Positions 35,128 through 43,673 of a DNA stretch of 64,000 bases are shown here, piece after piece. Within the stretch, counting starts at the first letter, position 1; every line of letters starts with the position of its first letter. The stretch comes from Mycolicibacterium frederiksbergense (lineage in GTDB: Bacteria; Actinomycetota; Actinomycetes; Mycobacteriales; Mycobacteriaceae), in assembly GCF_029893345.1 (NCBI RefSeq), contig NZ_JARXVE010000011.1, positions 1 through 64,000 on the forward strand, read 5' to 3'. The notes under the pieces are model-generated. The model searched no databases, had not been told where the DNA came from, and worked only from the letters and a program-made list of their open reading frames with translations. The position numbers and the translations under genes are program-made.

Positions 35128-35790
35128 TCAGACAGTGGTCCCGGACTTGCGACGTGCGTCAACCGGTCTATCCCGCGTGAGCGGATAGCAGCACAGCCCG
35201 ATCAGCATCGCCGACATGTGACCGATCGCAGTGAAGTTGATGTGGACCACCAAAGCGGCAACGAAGCCCAGGAAGCCGACCCCGAGGTAGACCCACCGCC
35301 ACGGCCGCACAATGCGATACGCCAGCACGGCTCCCACCCCGACCAGGAAGTAGCTCACCCCGATGTCGCGGACGTGGACCAGCCGTTCGGGCGCGAGATG
35401 ATCGCGGATCGCCAGGAACAGCAGGCCCTCACTGATGTAGGTTGCCAGCACGTGTGAGATCAACCCGACTGCCAGCCAACGGATTTGACCTAGCCAGCGT
35501 TCGGCGGGCGCGAGGATGAGGGTGAACAGCACCAGATACGGCGTCCAATACCGGCCATCGATCCAGAACAGGCTGGTGGACAGTACGTAGAGCGGGTCGG
35601 TCTCCAGGTGGTGGATGTTGGTCGAACTCTCAATCAGCAGGTCATGCAGCTCCCGCCCATGCGTCTGGCGCTGGATGATCGTGGTGACCAGCAGCACGGC
35701 CAGCCAGACATAGGTCAGCAGGGCGCTGCGAACAAATCTCCACACCGCCGCCAGCCATGACTGCATGCGCACGGTAGTAAGTATGTGCAC
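35128..35790 (-). CDS. Rhomboid-like membrane protein
   Basis: This protein of about 212-220 aa has six to seven hydrophobic segments. The helix containing VRDIGVSYFLVGVGAVLAYR and the last helix with FTAIGHMSAMLIGLC keep the layout of a rhomboid (a GxS-like site and a conserved His), but the canonical GASG motif is replaced by DIGVSYF. It may be a derived or inactive rhomboid. ATG at 35766 (MQSWLAAV) is an alternative start. It is convergent with the LLM gene. Confidence 0.7.
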   Translation of the reverse strand: MHILTTVRMQSWLAAVWRFVRSALLTYVWLAVLLVTTIIQRQTHGRELHDLLIESSTNIHHLETDPLYVLSTSLFWIDGRYWTPYLVLFTLILAPAERWLGQIRWLAVGLISHVLATYISEGLLFLAIRDHLAPERLVHVRDIGVSYFLVGVGAVLAYRIVRPWRWVYLGVGFLGFVAALVVHINFTAIGHMSAMLIGLCCYPLTRDRPVDARRKSGTTV

Positions 35791-35918
35791 GCCTGCTTGA
35801 CGGCGGTGTGGATCACGCCGGGACAGTTACAGGGATATCCACAAACCACACCGGCGCCCCCGATAGGCTCCGCTCGTGTTGACGGACGAAACGTCGTCCG
35901 TCAGGACCGGGGGGTCCG

Positions 35919-36770
35919 ATGGAACGATGGGACGGCGAGCGAGCTCTTTCGCCGCGCGTAGTGCTGGGGCAGAGAGTCGCCACATCGCGGGAGCTGTCCT
36001 TCCGGTTCCCGACCGAACAGGTCGATGCCGAGACGGACTGGTGCTGCCTGGACAACACCCGCCACCTCATCTACGTACACCGCGTCGGCCAGTTGCGGTC
36101 CATGGATTTCGAGGTCGACTGGGGCCCGTCCGGCCGAGCCTTGCTGCAGAAGGGCGATATCTGGGTGATCCCGGCGGGTCGCCGATGTTCATCGCTGGTC
36201 TATGGGGACACCGCAAGCTATTGCGAGATCTCCATACCCGGTGACATGTTCGGCGACACGCCGCTGCTTCCCCGGATCAACCACAAGGATCCGCTGCTGG
36301 GCGATCTGGTCGAGGCGATCTACAACGTGGCCGATCGCGATGACGTTGTCGCACGGTTGCTCAGGGACTCGGCCATCGAGACGCTGCGGCTGATGCTCTC
36401 CGATTCGTACACGCCGGTTCGCCCGCATCGGCAGTACGGACCCCACGAACTCGACGATCACACCTGCTCGTTGCTCATCGAGTACCTGGAAGACGGTCTC
36501 GACACAGAGATCTCCCTGGAATCGCTTGCGGGACTGGCCAGAATGCCGGTGAACAACTTTCTCAAGGCTTTCCGCTCGGTGTTTCACACCTCGCCTTATC
36601 AATATCTGCTCGACCGCCGCATCGATTGCGCCAAGAACCTGCTTTTGACGAGCAATGACACCATCACCGAGATCAGCGCGATGGTGGGATTCTCGACTCC
36701 GAATCAGTTCACCACCGCGTTCCGGCGCCGGGTCGGGGTATCACCACGCGACTACCGCACCCTGCGCTGA
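35919..36770 (+). CDS. AraC-family regulator, paralogue 1
   Basis: The product is 283 aa. The N-terminal ~170 residues form a cupin-like sensing domain (SRELSFRFPTEQVDAETDWC; DWGPSGRALLQKGDIWVIPAG). The C-terminal ~100 residues hold the two helix-turn-helix units (ISLESLAGLARMPVNNFLKAFRSVFHTSPYQYLLDRRI; ITEISAMVGFSTPNQFTTAFRRRVGVSPRDYR). It aligns end to end with the AraC proteins at 41.2 and 45.1 kb. Here the gene downstream is a DinB-like protein, not a porin-like protein. The inducer is unknown. Confidence 0.88.
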   Translation: MERWDGERALSPRVVLGQRVATSRELSFRFPTEQVDAETDWCCLDNTRHLIYVHRVGQLRSMDFEVDWGPSGRALLQKGDIWVIPAGRRCSSLVYGDTASYCEISIPGDMFGDTPLLPRINHKDPLLGDLVEAIYNVADRDDVVARLLRDSAIETLRLMLSDSYTPVRPHRQYGPHELDDHTCSLLIEYLEDGLDTEISLESLAGLARMPVNNFLKAFRSVFHTSPYQYLLDRRIDCAKNLLLTSNDTITEISAMVGFSTPNQFTTAFRRRVGVSPRDYRTLR

Positions 36771-36837
36771 TCCCATTCAGCCGACACGGCACCGACCCGA
36801 CTATTTTTGATCAGGAATCCTGAAGATAGGAGCGGAC

Positions 36838-37455
36838 ATGGACACCGACGCGATCTGGCGCACCATCGATGAACAGCGTGTTCAGCTCGCCGATCTCCTC
36901 GACACCCTTGAGCCCCGGCAGTGGTCGACGGCGTCGCTGTGCAACGGCTGGACCGTGCGCGATGTCGCGGTCCACATCACCCAGTCGCACGCCAGCCGCG
37001 GCGAGATGATGCGGGCGGCGCTCAAGTCAGGGTTCCGGTTCGACGTCATGGTCCGTCGGATGGCGCTGGCCGACCCGGCCGACCCGCCTGCCATCACTGC
37101 GCGCCTGCGCGCCATGGCCGGTTCGCGGAAACGGCCGCCGATGACCAAGGATGTCGACCCGCTGATGGACATCCTGATCCACACCCAGGACATCTGCGTA
37201 CCGCTGGGCATCGACCGCCCGATGCCCGCCGACGCCGCCGTTGCGGTCGCGGAGCGGTTGTGGCACATGAAATTTCCGTTCAGCCCGCAACGCGACCTAC
37301 CGGGCTATCGCTTCGTCGCCACCGATGCCGATTTCACGGTGGGGCCAGAGTGGGGAGCTCTCCGCGAGGCACCGATTCGCGACATCGTGATGATGCTCGC
37401 GCGGCGACGTGACGTGCCCGATTCTGAGCCTGAAGCCGAGTCCGAGGCCGACTAG
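36838..37455 (+). CDS. Maleylpyruvate-isomerase-family (DinB-like) protein
   Basis: This 205-aa protein of the TIGR03083 type has the N-terminal TLEPRQWSTASLCNGWTVRDVAVHITQSH, the helix DPLMDILIHTQDICVPLGIDR with the second His of the metal site, and PGYRFVATDADFTVGP. GGAGCGG precedes the ATG. It lies 67 bp downstream of AraC 1 on the same strand and may be controlled by it. Its stop overlaps the stop of the convergent ABC gene. The reaction is unknown. Confidence 0.82.
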   Translation: MDTDAIWRTIDEQRVQLADLLDTLEPRQWSTASLCNGWTVRDVAVHITQSHASRGEMMRAALKSGFRFDVMVRRMALADPADPPAITARLRAMAGSRKRPPMTKDVDPLMDILIHTQDICVPLGIDRPMPADAAVAVAERLWHMKFPFSPQRDLPGYRFVATDADFTVGPEWGALREAPIRDIVMMLARRRDVPDSEPEAESEAD

Positions 37456-39278
37456 CCCACGTTTCGTACCTCGTGCAGGCGCCGGTACAGACCATCTTGG
37501 GCAATCAGGGTCTGGTGGTCGCCGCTCTGCGAGATGCGCCCATCCTCCAGCACCAGAATCCGGTCGGCGACCGCGGCGATGAAATCCAGGTCGTGACTGA
37601 TCACCAGGCAGGTGCGGTCGCGGGCGTAGCCGCGGATCACTCCGGTCAGCCGGGCCCGCTCTGCGGCATCGAGGTTCTCGGTCGGCTCGTCGAGCAGCAG
37701 CAGCTCCGGCCGGCGCAGCAGGCACCGCGCCAGCGCGATCAGCCGCTTCTGCCCGCCGGAGGGCACTTGCACGTCCACCACGGTGTCGTAGCCGTCGTGC
37801 ATCTCGGTCGTGATGGCCGAATGGATGTGGGCCTGGATGCAGGCCTCCTCGATCTCCGCATCGCTGGCCTGCGGCCGGGCCAACCGGATGTTCTCCCTGA
37901 TGGAATCCTTGATGAAGAACGGGAACTGAGACAGCTTGGATACCTGATCACGCAGTGAGTCGATGGTGACCGTGGAAATGTCGTGGCCGTCCAACATGAT
38001 CCGCCCATGTTGGGGGTCGCGGAATCGCAGCATCAAGTTGAACACCGTCGACTTGCCCGATCCGATACCGCCGACCAGTCCTACCGTCTCGCCCTTGGCA
38101 ATCGAGAAGGACAGCCCTTCGACGATGTTCTTCCCGGGCACGTAACCGAAGGTCACGTCTTCGAAGACGAGGTTGCCGCGCACCTCCCCCAGCGCCATGG
38201 CGCCCTGCGCTTCGCGCACCGAGGGCTGGGTGTCGAGCAATTCATAGGTCGAGACCACGTTCGGCGCCAACGACTTATATGTGGTGTAGGCACCCAAAAC
38301 CCGTTGTGCCGCACCGAACATCGCCGGAACCACACCAGCGAACACCAGAAGACCGGCGAAAGTCAACCCGAACTGCGAACTGAACCCGACCGCAACGAGC
38401 AGCACGATGACGGTGCTGACCGCGACGAATATCTGGGAGCCGTTGACGGTGGCTTGCGTCCAGACCACCGAGGCCGCCGAGCCCTTCGCGGCCTCTTCGG
38501 ACACATCGTGAAATCGCTTGCTGCGGACCGGCTGAGCGTTGAACATCTGAATCTCGGCGATACCGCTGATGGTCTGCTCGAGCTCGGCGGCCATCGCCCG
38601 CTCAGCCTTCATCACCCGTCTCATCACCGCCTGCACACCGCGGCCGCCGAACCTGAGGGTGATCAGCGCCAGCGGCGTGAGCACCAACGCGGCAATCGTC
38701 ATCTGCCACGAGACAGCCAACAGGTAGCTGACCACCACCACCAGCACTACCGCATCGATCAGCGGCGGGAGCAGGCAGTCGGTGAGAAGGCGTTGCACAC
38801 CAGCGGATTCCGTCATCACCCGATGCATCAGCTCACCGCTGCGCGAGCCAGTGAAGAAGTCCAAGGACAGCGACTGCACGTGATCATGAACACGCTGGCG
38901 GATATCCACCAACAGCACCCGTTCGACCTTTGCGCCGATCCAGGCGTTGACGAAGTACATGATCTGGGTCAGGACCAACGAGGAGGACCAGACCAGCAGC
39001 AGCACCGCGAACGGCACCGATCCGGCCAGCGATCTCAGTACACCGTCCTTGCGGGCCACCAGCGGACCGCGCAAATCCCATACCCCGCCGAGGTTTCCGC
39101 TGTTCCCCGCATCAGCGATGACCTGCACCATCGGTCCGAATACAGCCACCGTGACATAAGGCAACGCCGAGGCGATCGCCCCGACCACCAGCAGCAGCGC
39201 GAGCACGCCCCGCACCGCCCGCAGCATTCCCAGACTGCGCCACACCAAATGCCACGACGATGCCCATTTGGCCACCAC
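37452..39278 (-). CDS. ABC transporter, fused membrane and ATPase domains
   Basis: The product is 608 aa: six membrane helices in residues of about 20-310, then an ATPase domain. Walker A is GGIGSGKST, Walker B LLLLDEPT, and the H-loop His lies in CLVISHDLDF. The signature motif reads VPSGGQ in place of LSGGQ. It has the half-exporter layout (MsbA/MDR-like) and is likely a homodimer exporting an unknown lipid or drug. No partner half-transporter is adjacent. The next gene upstream, on the same strand, is a membrane protein. Confidence 0.88.
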   Translation of the reverse strand: MVAKWASSWHLVWRSLGMLRAVRGVLALLLVVGAIASALPYVTVAVFGPMVQVIADAGNSGNLGGVWDLRGPLVARKDGVLRSLAGSVPFAVLLLVWSSSLVLTQIMYFVNAWIGAKVERVLLVDIRQRVHDHVQSLSLDFFTGSRSGELMHRVMTESAGVQRLLTDCLLPPLIDAVVLVVVVSYLLAVSWQMTIAALVLTPLALITLRFGGRGVQAVMRRVMKAERAMAAELEQTISGIAEIQMFNAQPVRSKRFHDVSEEAAKGSAASVVWTQATVNGSQIFVAVSTVIVLLVAVGFSSQFGLTFAGLLVFAGVVPAMFGAAQRVLGAYTTYKSLAPNVVSTYELLDTQPSVREAQGAMALGEVRGNLVFEDVTFGYVPGKNIVEGLSFSIAKGETVGLVGGIGSGKSTVFNLMLRFRDPQHGRIMLDGHDISTVTIDSLRDQVSKLSQFPFFIKDSIRENIRLARPQASDAEIEEACIQAHIHSAITTEMHDGYDTVVDVQVPSGGQKRLIALARCLLRRPELLLLDEPTENLDAAERARLTGVIRGYARDRTCLVISHDLDFIAAVADRILVLEDGRISQSGDHQTLIAQDGLYRRLHEVRNVG

Positions 39279-39301
39279 ACACTCCCTTGTTCCCGCGAAG
39301 G

Positions 39302-40231
39302 CTAGCCTGCGGGTGCGTCATTGTCGCGCGGAGTCCCCGGCAGAGCGGCGGGTGAATCGTCTTCGGAAAAGCGTCGGATCGCGGCGAACCCGCCGTGCCG
39401 ATGCGCCTGGTAGGCCCAGATCGCCGCGACGATCGGCAACGGCCCGAACACGATCCACCACTTCGCCGAGGGCGGCACCAATTCGGCGATCACCTCGGCA
39501 CTCGGTCTGCCGTCGACGACCGCGGGCAACCAGTCGTGCAACAGGATGGCCAGCATCCGGGTCGCCTCGAACGGTCCGATGACGGTGGCCAGCACCCAGC
39601 TCAGCGATGCGATGATCAGCGCCCAGGGCCAGGCCAGCAGTAGCGACTGGTCGTCGACGATGTCGGCGGCCGAGCGGACGGATTCGGCGACGAACGCGAT
39701 TCCCAGGGCCACCAGCAGCACCCCGATCTGGGCGGCCAGCAGATCGTCGAGCACCGAGTTGGCCAGTTCGTCGGCCCTGCGGGTCGGAAGGCCGAAGGCC
39801 AGCGACAGCAATCCGGCCAACAGGGCCAACAGCATCAACGCCGATGTGGCCTCGTTGATGCGCATGAAGGAGTTGGTGAGAATGCGGATGACCAGGTGCG
39901 AGGAGGCAACGGGCCCGGTCCGGTACATGATCATCACCACCAGGCCGGAGATGACGATCGAGATGAGCCAGGCCACTACGGCCGCGCAGATGATCACCAG
40001 CGCCACGGATCCGATGACCGGTACCAGCAGCGAGTTTTCGCTCTCGCCATTGCGCACCACCAGCAGCGGTACCGCGCCGATGGCGATCACACCGAGCGCG
40101 CGCACCAGGATCGGCAGGGTGAATCCGGCGATGTCGCCGGCGTCGAGGTCAGGATCGCTGCGGCGGATCGCGGCGACCTCGGCGCGCATCACCGATCGCG
40201 CCCGGCGGAATGACATTTTGCTCGCCACCAC
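39302..40231 (-). CDS. Membrane protein of unknown function
   Basis: This 309-aa protein has about six to seven hydrophobic segments, including LVRALGVIAIGAVPLLVV, LVPVIGSVALVIICAAVVAWLI, ALMLLALLAGLLSLAFGLP and WWIVFGPLPIVAAIWAYQ. It ends in an acidic Pro-rich tail (EDDSPAALPGTPRDNDAPAG). I do not recognise the family. It lies 23 bp upstream of the ABC gene on the same strand, so it is probably co-transcribed and may assist it. Confidence 0.68.
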   Translation of the reverse strand: MVASKMSFRRARSVMRAEVAAIRRSDPDLDAGDIAGFTLPILVRALGVIAIGAVPLLVVRNGESENSLLVPVIGSVALVIICAAVVAWLISIVISGLVVMIMYRTGPVASSHLVIRILTNSFMRINEATSALMLLALLAGLLSLAFGLPTRRADELANSVLDDLLAAQIGVLLVALGIAFVAESVRSAADIVDDQSLLLAWPWALIIASLSWVLATVIGPFEATRMLAILLHDWLPAVVDGRPSAEVIAELVPPSAKWWIVFGPLPIVAAIWAYQAHRHGGFAAIRRFSEDDSPAALPGTPRDNDAPAG

Positions 40232-40279
40232 GCGAATCTAGCAGCCTTGACCAGGTCGTCACGGAGGCCGAACGCCGGG

Positions 40280-40972
40280 TCAGCGCAGGTAGAGCTCGCC
40301 ACCGGCCGGGTAGCCGCCACCCTTGGTGGTCAGGTGCACGTGGTCGTAGTGGCCGTAGCCACCGGATTGCGCCCCGCCATCCGGCGTGTAGTAGGTGCCC
40401 CGCCAGATGGCGTCCTGCAGCGCGAACCGGTCGGCATTCTTCAGGGCGTAGGCGACGATCCGATTGCCCAGCGCGATGCCCTCGGCGCTGCTGGGGTTGG
40501 GGATCATCACGTCGAGGGCCAGGCCGTTGGGGTGCCAGCGCAGCGCGTCCGGACGCACACCGCCGATCTCGCGAATCTCGGGGAAGTCGGCGTGGACGCT
40601 GCGGGCGGCCAGGATGGTCTTGACCTGCAGGCCCTGCTCGGGTGCGATGCCGACGGGCAGCAGCTGCGGAATATTGATGACGCGCCAGCGCGAGGCCATG
40701 GCCGGCTGTGCCTGCGCCGAACTCATGCCAACGGTCTGTACGACAACAGTCGATGACGCGGCCGGCACGGACACGATCTCCATGCAGCACCGTGGCCCGT
40801 GATCATCGAGGGGTTCGGCCACAGTGTCGGCGCTGAGTTTGGCGACTTCCTTCACCGGGGACGGGTCGACATCACCGCCGACCGCGAAGAGCACAGCGGC
40901 CGGGGCGACGATCGCTGCAGCAACGGCCGGCAGTTTGCGCCGGCCGATGTTGGCTAATGCATATCGGCCCAC
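40280..40972 (-). CDS. Exported protein with peptidase-like C-domain
   Basis: This 230-aa protein has a signal-type N-terminus (RRKLPAVAAAIVAPAAVLFA) and then a spacer. The C-terminal ~110 residues contain ALRWHPNGLALDVMIPNP and GGYGHYDHVHLTTKGGGYP. This His/Asp pattern with a final HVHL resembles the metal site of the D-Ala-D-Ala carboxypeptidase/murein-endopeptidase-like fold found in actinobacterial exported proteins. It would act on peptidoglycan outside the membrane. Exact activity is unproved. Confidence 0.68.
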   Translation of the reverse strand: MGRYALANIGRRKLPAVAAAIVAPAAVLFAVGGDVDPSPVKEVAKLSADTVAEPLDDHGPRCCMEIVSVPAASSTVVVQTVGMSSAQAQPAMASRWRVINIPQLLPVGIAPEQGLQVKTILAARSVHADFPEIREIGGVRPDALRWHPNGLALDVMIPNPSSAEGIALGNRIVAYALKNADRFALQDAIWRGTYYTPDGGAQSGGYGHYDHVHLTTKGGGYPAGGELYLR

Positions 40973-41232
40973 ACGAGCACCATACGGGCCGTTCTGAGCC
41001 GATGCAGCAACCCCTCACCCGTTCTGAGAGTTTCCTCAGAGACGTGTCAAGTATTTACTCGGCGTGTTTTCGCAGGTCAAAGGTCACAAATTGATCACGG
41101 ACGGGTGGCATTTATAAGACGCGAATCAGCGCGAAGACAGCCCTTTGAATCGAAAATAACACCCCGCACATCGTTGCTCGATACGCTGCTGCCCAGTTTG
41201 ACGCAGCCGCAAGGCGCAGGGGGTTTTCGCGT
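40973..41232. other. Intergenic region between divergent genes
   Basis: The region holds the promoters of the exported protein and AraC 2. AT-richer runs (aagtatttactcgg; atttataagacgcg) could be -10 regions, and no gene is seen. Confidence 0.5.
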
Positions 41233-42090
41233 GTGGCGATGAAGCCGTGGAATGGCGACCGGCCGCAGACGCCGCGCATCGTGCTGGGTGAGAAGGCCGT
41301 CACCACCCGCGGGCTGTCCGTCAGGTTCGCGACCGAGCAGATTCACACCACGACCGATTGGTGTTGTTTGGACGACACCCGCCACCTGGTCTACGTGCAC
41401 CGCGCCGGGCGCCTGCGCTCGATGGAGACCGATCTGGACTGGGGCCCGTCGGGCCGGGCGCTGCCGAGCGTGGGCGACATGTGGGTGGTGCCCGCCGGCG
41501 ACAAGTGCGCATCCTTGGTCGAAGGTGATACCGCGGGATACTGCGAGATCGCGATCCCGGACCGCCTGCTCGGCGCGACGACGTTGATTCCGCGGATCAA
41601 GCACCGCGATCCGCTGATTCATCAGATGGTGGAGCGCATCTACGCCGTCGCCGATCGCGATGACGCCGTCGCGCGGCTGCTCACTGACTCGGTCGGCGAA
41701 ACGCTGCGACTGCTGATCGCAGACAAATACACCGAGGCCCCTCCGATCCGGACCAGGCGCAGACCCGACACCATGGATTCGGCCACCCGCTCGATGATCG
41801 TCGCGTTCCTCGAGGACGGCATTGACTCGGAGATCACTCTCGAAACGCTTGCGCGGCAAGCAAGCATGTCGGTGAGCGGCTTCATCAAAGCGTTCCGCGC
41901 CGCGTTTCACACCACGCCGTATCAGTTCCTGCTGGACCTGCGGATCAACCGCGCCAAGTCCCTGTTGCTGAACACAACGCGGACGGTCACCGAGATCAGT
42001 GCGATGGTCGGATTCTCGACGCCGAATCACTTCGCCACGGCATTCCGCAACCGCGTCGGCGTATCGCCCCGTGCCTACCGCAGCCGCTGA
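41233..42090 (+). CDS. AraC-family regulator, paralogue 2
   Basis: The product is 285 aa from GTG 41233, with an in-frame ATG at 41239 as an alternative (MKPWNGDRPQTPRIV). The cupin-like sensor includes FATEQIHTTTDWCCLDDTRH and DWGPSGRALPSVGDMWVVPAG. The DNA-binding units are ITLETLARQASMSVSGFIKAF and TEISAMVGFSTPNHFATAFRNRVGVSPRAYR. It is paralogous to the genes at 35.9 and 45.1 kb and immediately upstream of porin-like A, which it likely regulates. The 3' end of this gene was partly copied with the porin leader. Confidence 0.88.
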   Translation: MAMKPWNGDRPQTPRIVLGEKAVTTRGLSVRFATEQIHTTTDWCCLDDTRHLVYVHRAGRLRSMETDLDWGPSGRALPSVGDMWVVPAGDKCASLVEGDTAGYCEIAIPDRLLGATTLIPRIKHRDPLIHQMVERIYAVADRDDAVARLLTDSVGETLRLLIADKYTEAPPIRTRRRPDTMDSATRSMIVAFLEDGIDSEITLETLARQASMSVSGFIKAFRAAFHTTPYQFLLDLRINRAKSLLLNTTRTVTEISAMVGFSTPNHFATAFRNRVGVSPRAYRSR

Positions 42091-42091
42091 C

Positions 42092-42297
42092 CACGCGGCG
42101 GCGGCCGGGTCAGCGTGAAGATTCAAACGTGCAAAAGAATGCGAATGTTGTTTGGCGACTTAACAGATACGTTCGCGCGGTCAGCGATAGCTGACACCCT
42201 CATCTGTGTCGAAGGAGACCGTGTTGAACCTCGCTCTACGGCCGTATGTGACAGCCGGCGTCGCGCTGGTCGGCGCCAGCGTCATCGCCGCCACGCC
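42092..42297. repeat. 206-bp leader repeat, copy A
   Basis: This stretch covers the promoter region, ribosome binding site and first 25 codons of porin-like A. It matches 43468-43673 with only about four differences by eye and no gaps. It shows a recent tandem duplication or ongoing gene conversion. Confidence 0.9.
42180..42195. promoter_or_regulatory. Perfect dyad upstream of porin-like A
   Basis: GTCAGCGATAGCTGAC is a perfect 6-bp inverted repeat around GATA, 28 bases before the TTG start. Copy B (43557-43570) keeps five of the six pairs. It could be an operator or a 5'-UTR hairpin; AraC binding is only a guess from context. Confidence 0.45.
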
Positions 42298-43399
42298 GCT
42301 GACGGCTCCACCGCCGCACGTGCAAACCCAGGCGGTGCACCTCACCGCAGCCATCGACAACCCCATCGACGTGTTCGCCCCGGTCCTCGACAAGGCACGG
42401 ACCGTCATCGAAACCAACATCCAGAATGAGCTCGCCCATCCGTTCCCGATCGCCAACGCAATCGTGGCGAAGGCGCTGGCCGACGGACAAACCCTGGGTG
42501 ACATCGCCAATACCATGGCGCCGGTGGTCGCCAACCTGGTGAAGTATTTCCCGGTCTCCACGGACGTCGCCCTGAAAAAGCTCGCCGCCGGCAACCTCGT
42601 CGGTGCGCTCGACACGTATGTCGGATTGTTCTTCGGTCCGGTATGGGTCGGCTTCATGCAGTACGGCAGGCTTGTCGGGCTCGTCGAAGACAAGTTCGAG
42701 ATTGGTAAGCGCCTCGCTTCGGCGGCCATGTACTACGGCTGGAGCGCGACGATCGGCATCGCCTATGCCGGATTCGGCCTAGCGAGGACGACTGCCTGGA
42801 GTATCCAGGAGCTCGGAAAGGCCATCGGCACCGGAGATCCGGCGAATGTGGTCAACGCCGTCCAACACGGCATCGCGAACATCGCCTCGACGGCGATCAC
42901 GCAGGCCGACCTCCTCAAATTCGTCCTCGACCCACGCCCGGCCATCGCCAACGCGATCAACCCGCCGCCGCCGGATCCGGAGGAAGAATTCCGGACTGCG
43001 AAGACAGTTCCCAACAGCACGACGCCTTCGCTACCGGCCACCTCCACTTCCACGGTCGAGGCACCGTCGATCGCGGCACCGCAGGCGGAGCCGAAAACCG
43101 ATGCGGTGACCGAGACCGGCGCACCCGCCGAGGTGGCGCCGAAGGACGAGACACCGACGAGCGAGACAAAGCCGCTCGTCCGCGACAGCCTCGTCGCCGC
43201 GCCCGGCAAACCCGGCGTGACATCAGCCAGGAATGACATCAAGAACAAGCTGGCCTCGACCGTCAGCGACCAAGTCTCGGCCACGGTCAACAAGATTGGC
43301 GAGGGCATCAAGTCCGCCTTGGCCAAGCCCGAGAAGAAGTCAACGACCGCGTCCGCAGGTGCCGATAAAGAAGGCGGCGCTGCAGGGGACACCAAGTAG
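42224..43399 (+). CDS. Secreted GjpA-porin-like protein A
   Basis: The product is 391 aa. The N-terminus LNLALRPYVTAGVALVGASV is a signal-like helix shared by three genes here and by a mycobacterial family that is, from memory, often annotated as outer-membrane porin GjpA. A mostly hydrophobic helical body follows (residues of about 40-250), then a Pro/Thr/Glu-rich linker and a lysine-rich end containing VSATVNKIGEGIKSALAKPE. I choose TTG at 42224 because AAGGAG lies six bases upstream and copy C also starts at this TTG; GTG codons at 42206 and 42221 are alternatives. Porin function is not proved here. Confidence 0.75.
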   Translation: MNLALRPYVTAGVALVGASVIAATPLTAPPPHVQTQAVHLTAAIDNPIDVFAPVLDKARTVIETNIQNELAHPFPIANAIVAKALADGQTLGDIANTMAPVVANLVKYFPVSTDVALKKLAAGNLVGALDTYVGLFFGPVWVGFMQYGRLVGLVEDKFEIGKRLASAAMYYGWSATIGIAYAGFGLARTTAWSIQELGKAIGTGDPANVVNAVQHGIANIASTAITQADLLKFVLDPRPAIANAINPPPPDPEEEFRTAKTVPNSTTPSLPATSTSTVEAPSIAAPQAEPKTDAVTETGAPAEVAPKDETPTSETKPLVRDSLVAAPGKPGVTSARNDIKNKLASTVSDQVSATVNKIGEGIKSALAKPEKKSTTASAGADKEGGAAGDTK

Positions 43400-43411
43400 C
43401 ACCGACGCGAT

Positions 43412-43439
43412 CGGTCCCCTTCCAGCCGGGAGGGGACCG
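43412..43439 (+). terminator. Terminator hairpin after porin-like A
   Basis: CGGTCCCCT and AGGGGACCG form a 9-bp stem with a 10-base loop, 13 bases after the stop codon. The same hairpin follows gene B. No T-run follows. Confidence 0.75.
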
Positions 43440-43467
43440 TCACGTACCTACCGCCACCACCACTGAT

Positions 43468-43673
43468 CACGCGGCGGCGGCCGGGTCAGCGTGAAGATTC
43501 AAACGTGCAAAAGAATGCGAATGTTGTTTGGCGGCTTAACAGATACGTTCGCGCGATCAGCGATAGCTGACACCCTCATCTGTGTCGAAGGAGACCGTGT
43601 TGAACCTCGCTCTACGGCCGTATGTGACTGCCGGCGTCGCCCTGGTCGGCGCCAGCGTCATCGCCGCCACGCC
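43468..43673. repeat. 206-bp leader repeat, copy B
   Basis: This is the second copy of the porin-like leader and first 25 codons. Just before it, CCTACCGC and GATCACGCGG resemble the last codons of AraC 2 before copy A, so the duplicated unit reached into the AraC gene. Confidence 0.88.

Noticed and set aside
36838-37455. Toxin-antitoxin reading for the AraC 1 / DinB-like pair
   Set aside because: The small protein has the metal-site pattern of the maleylpyruvate-isomerase family, and AraC control of an enzyme is the simpler view.
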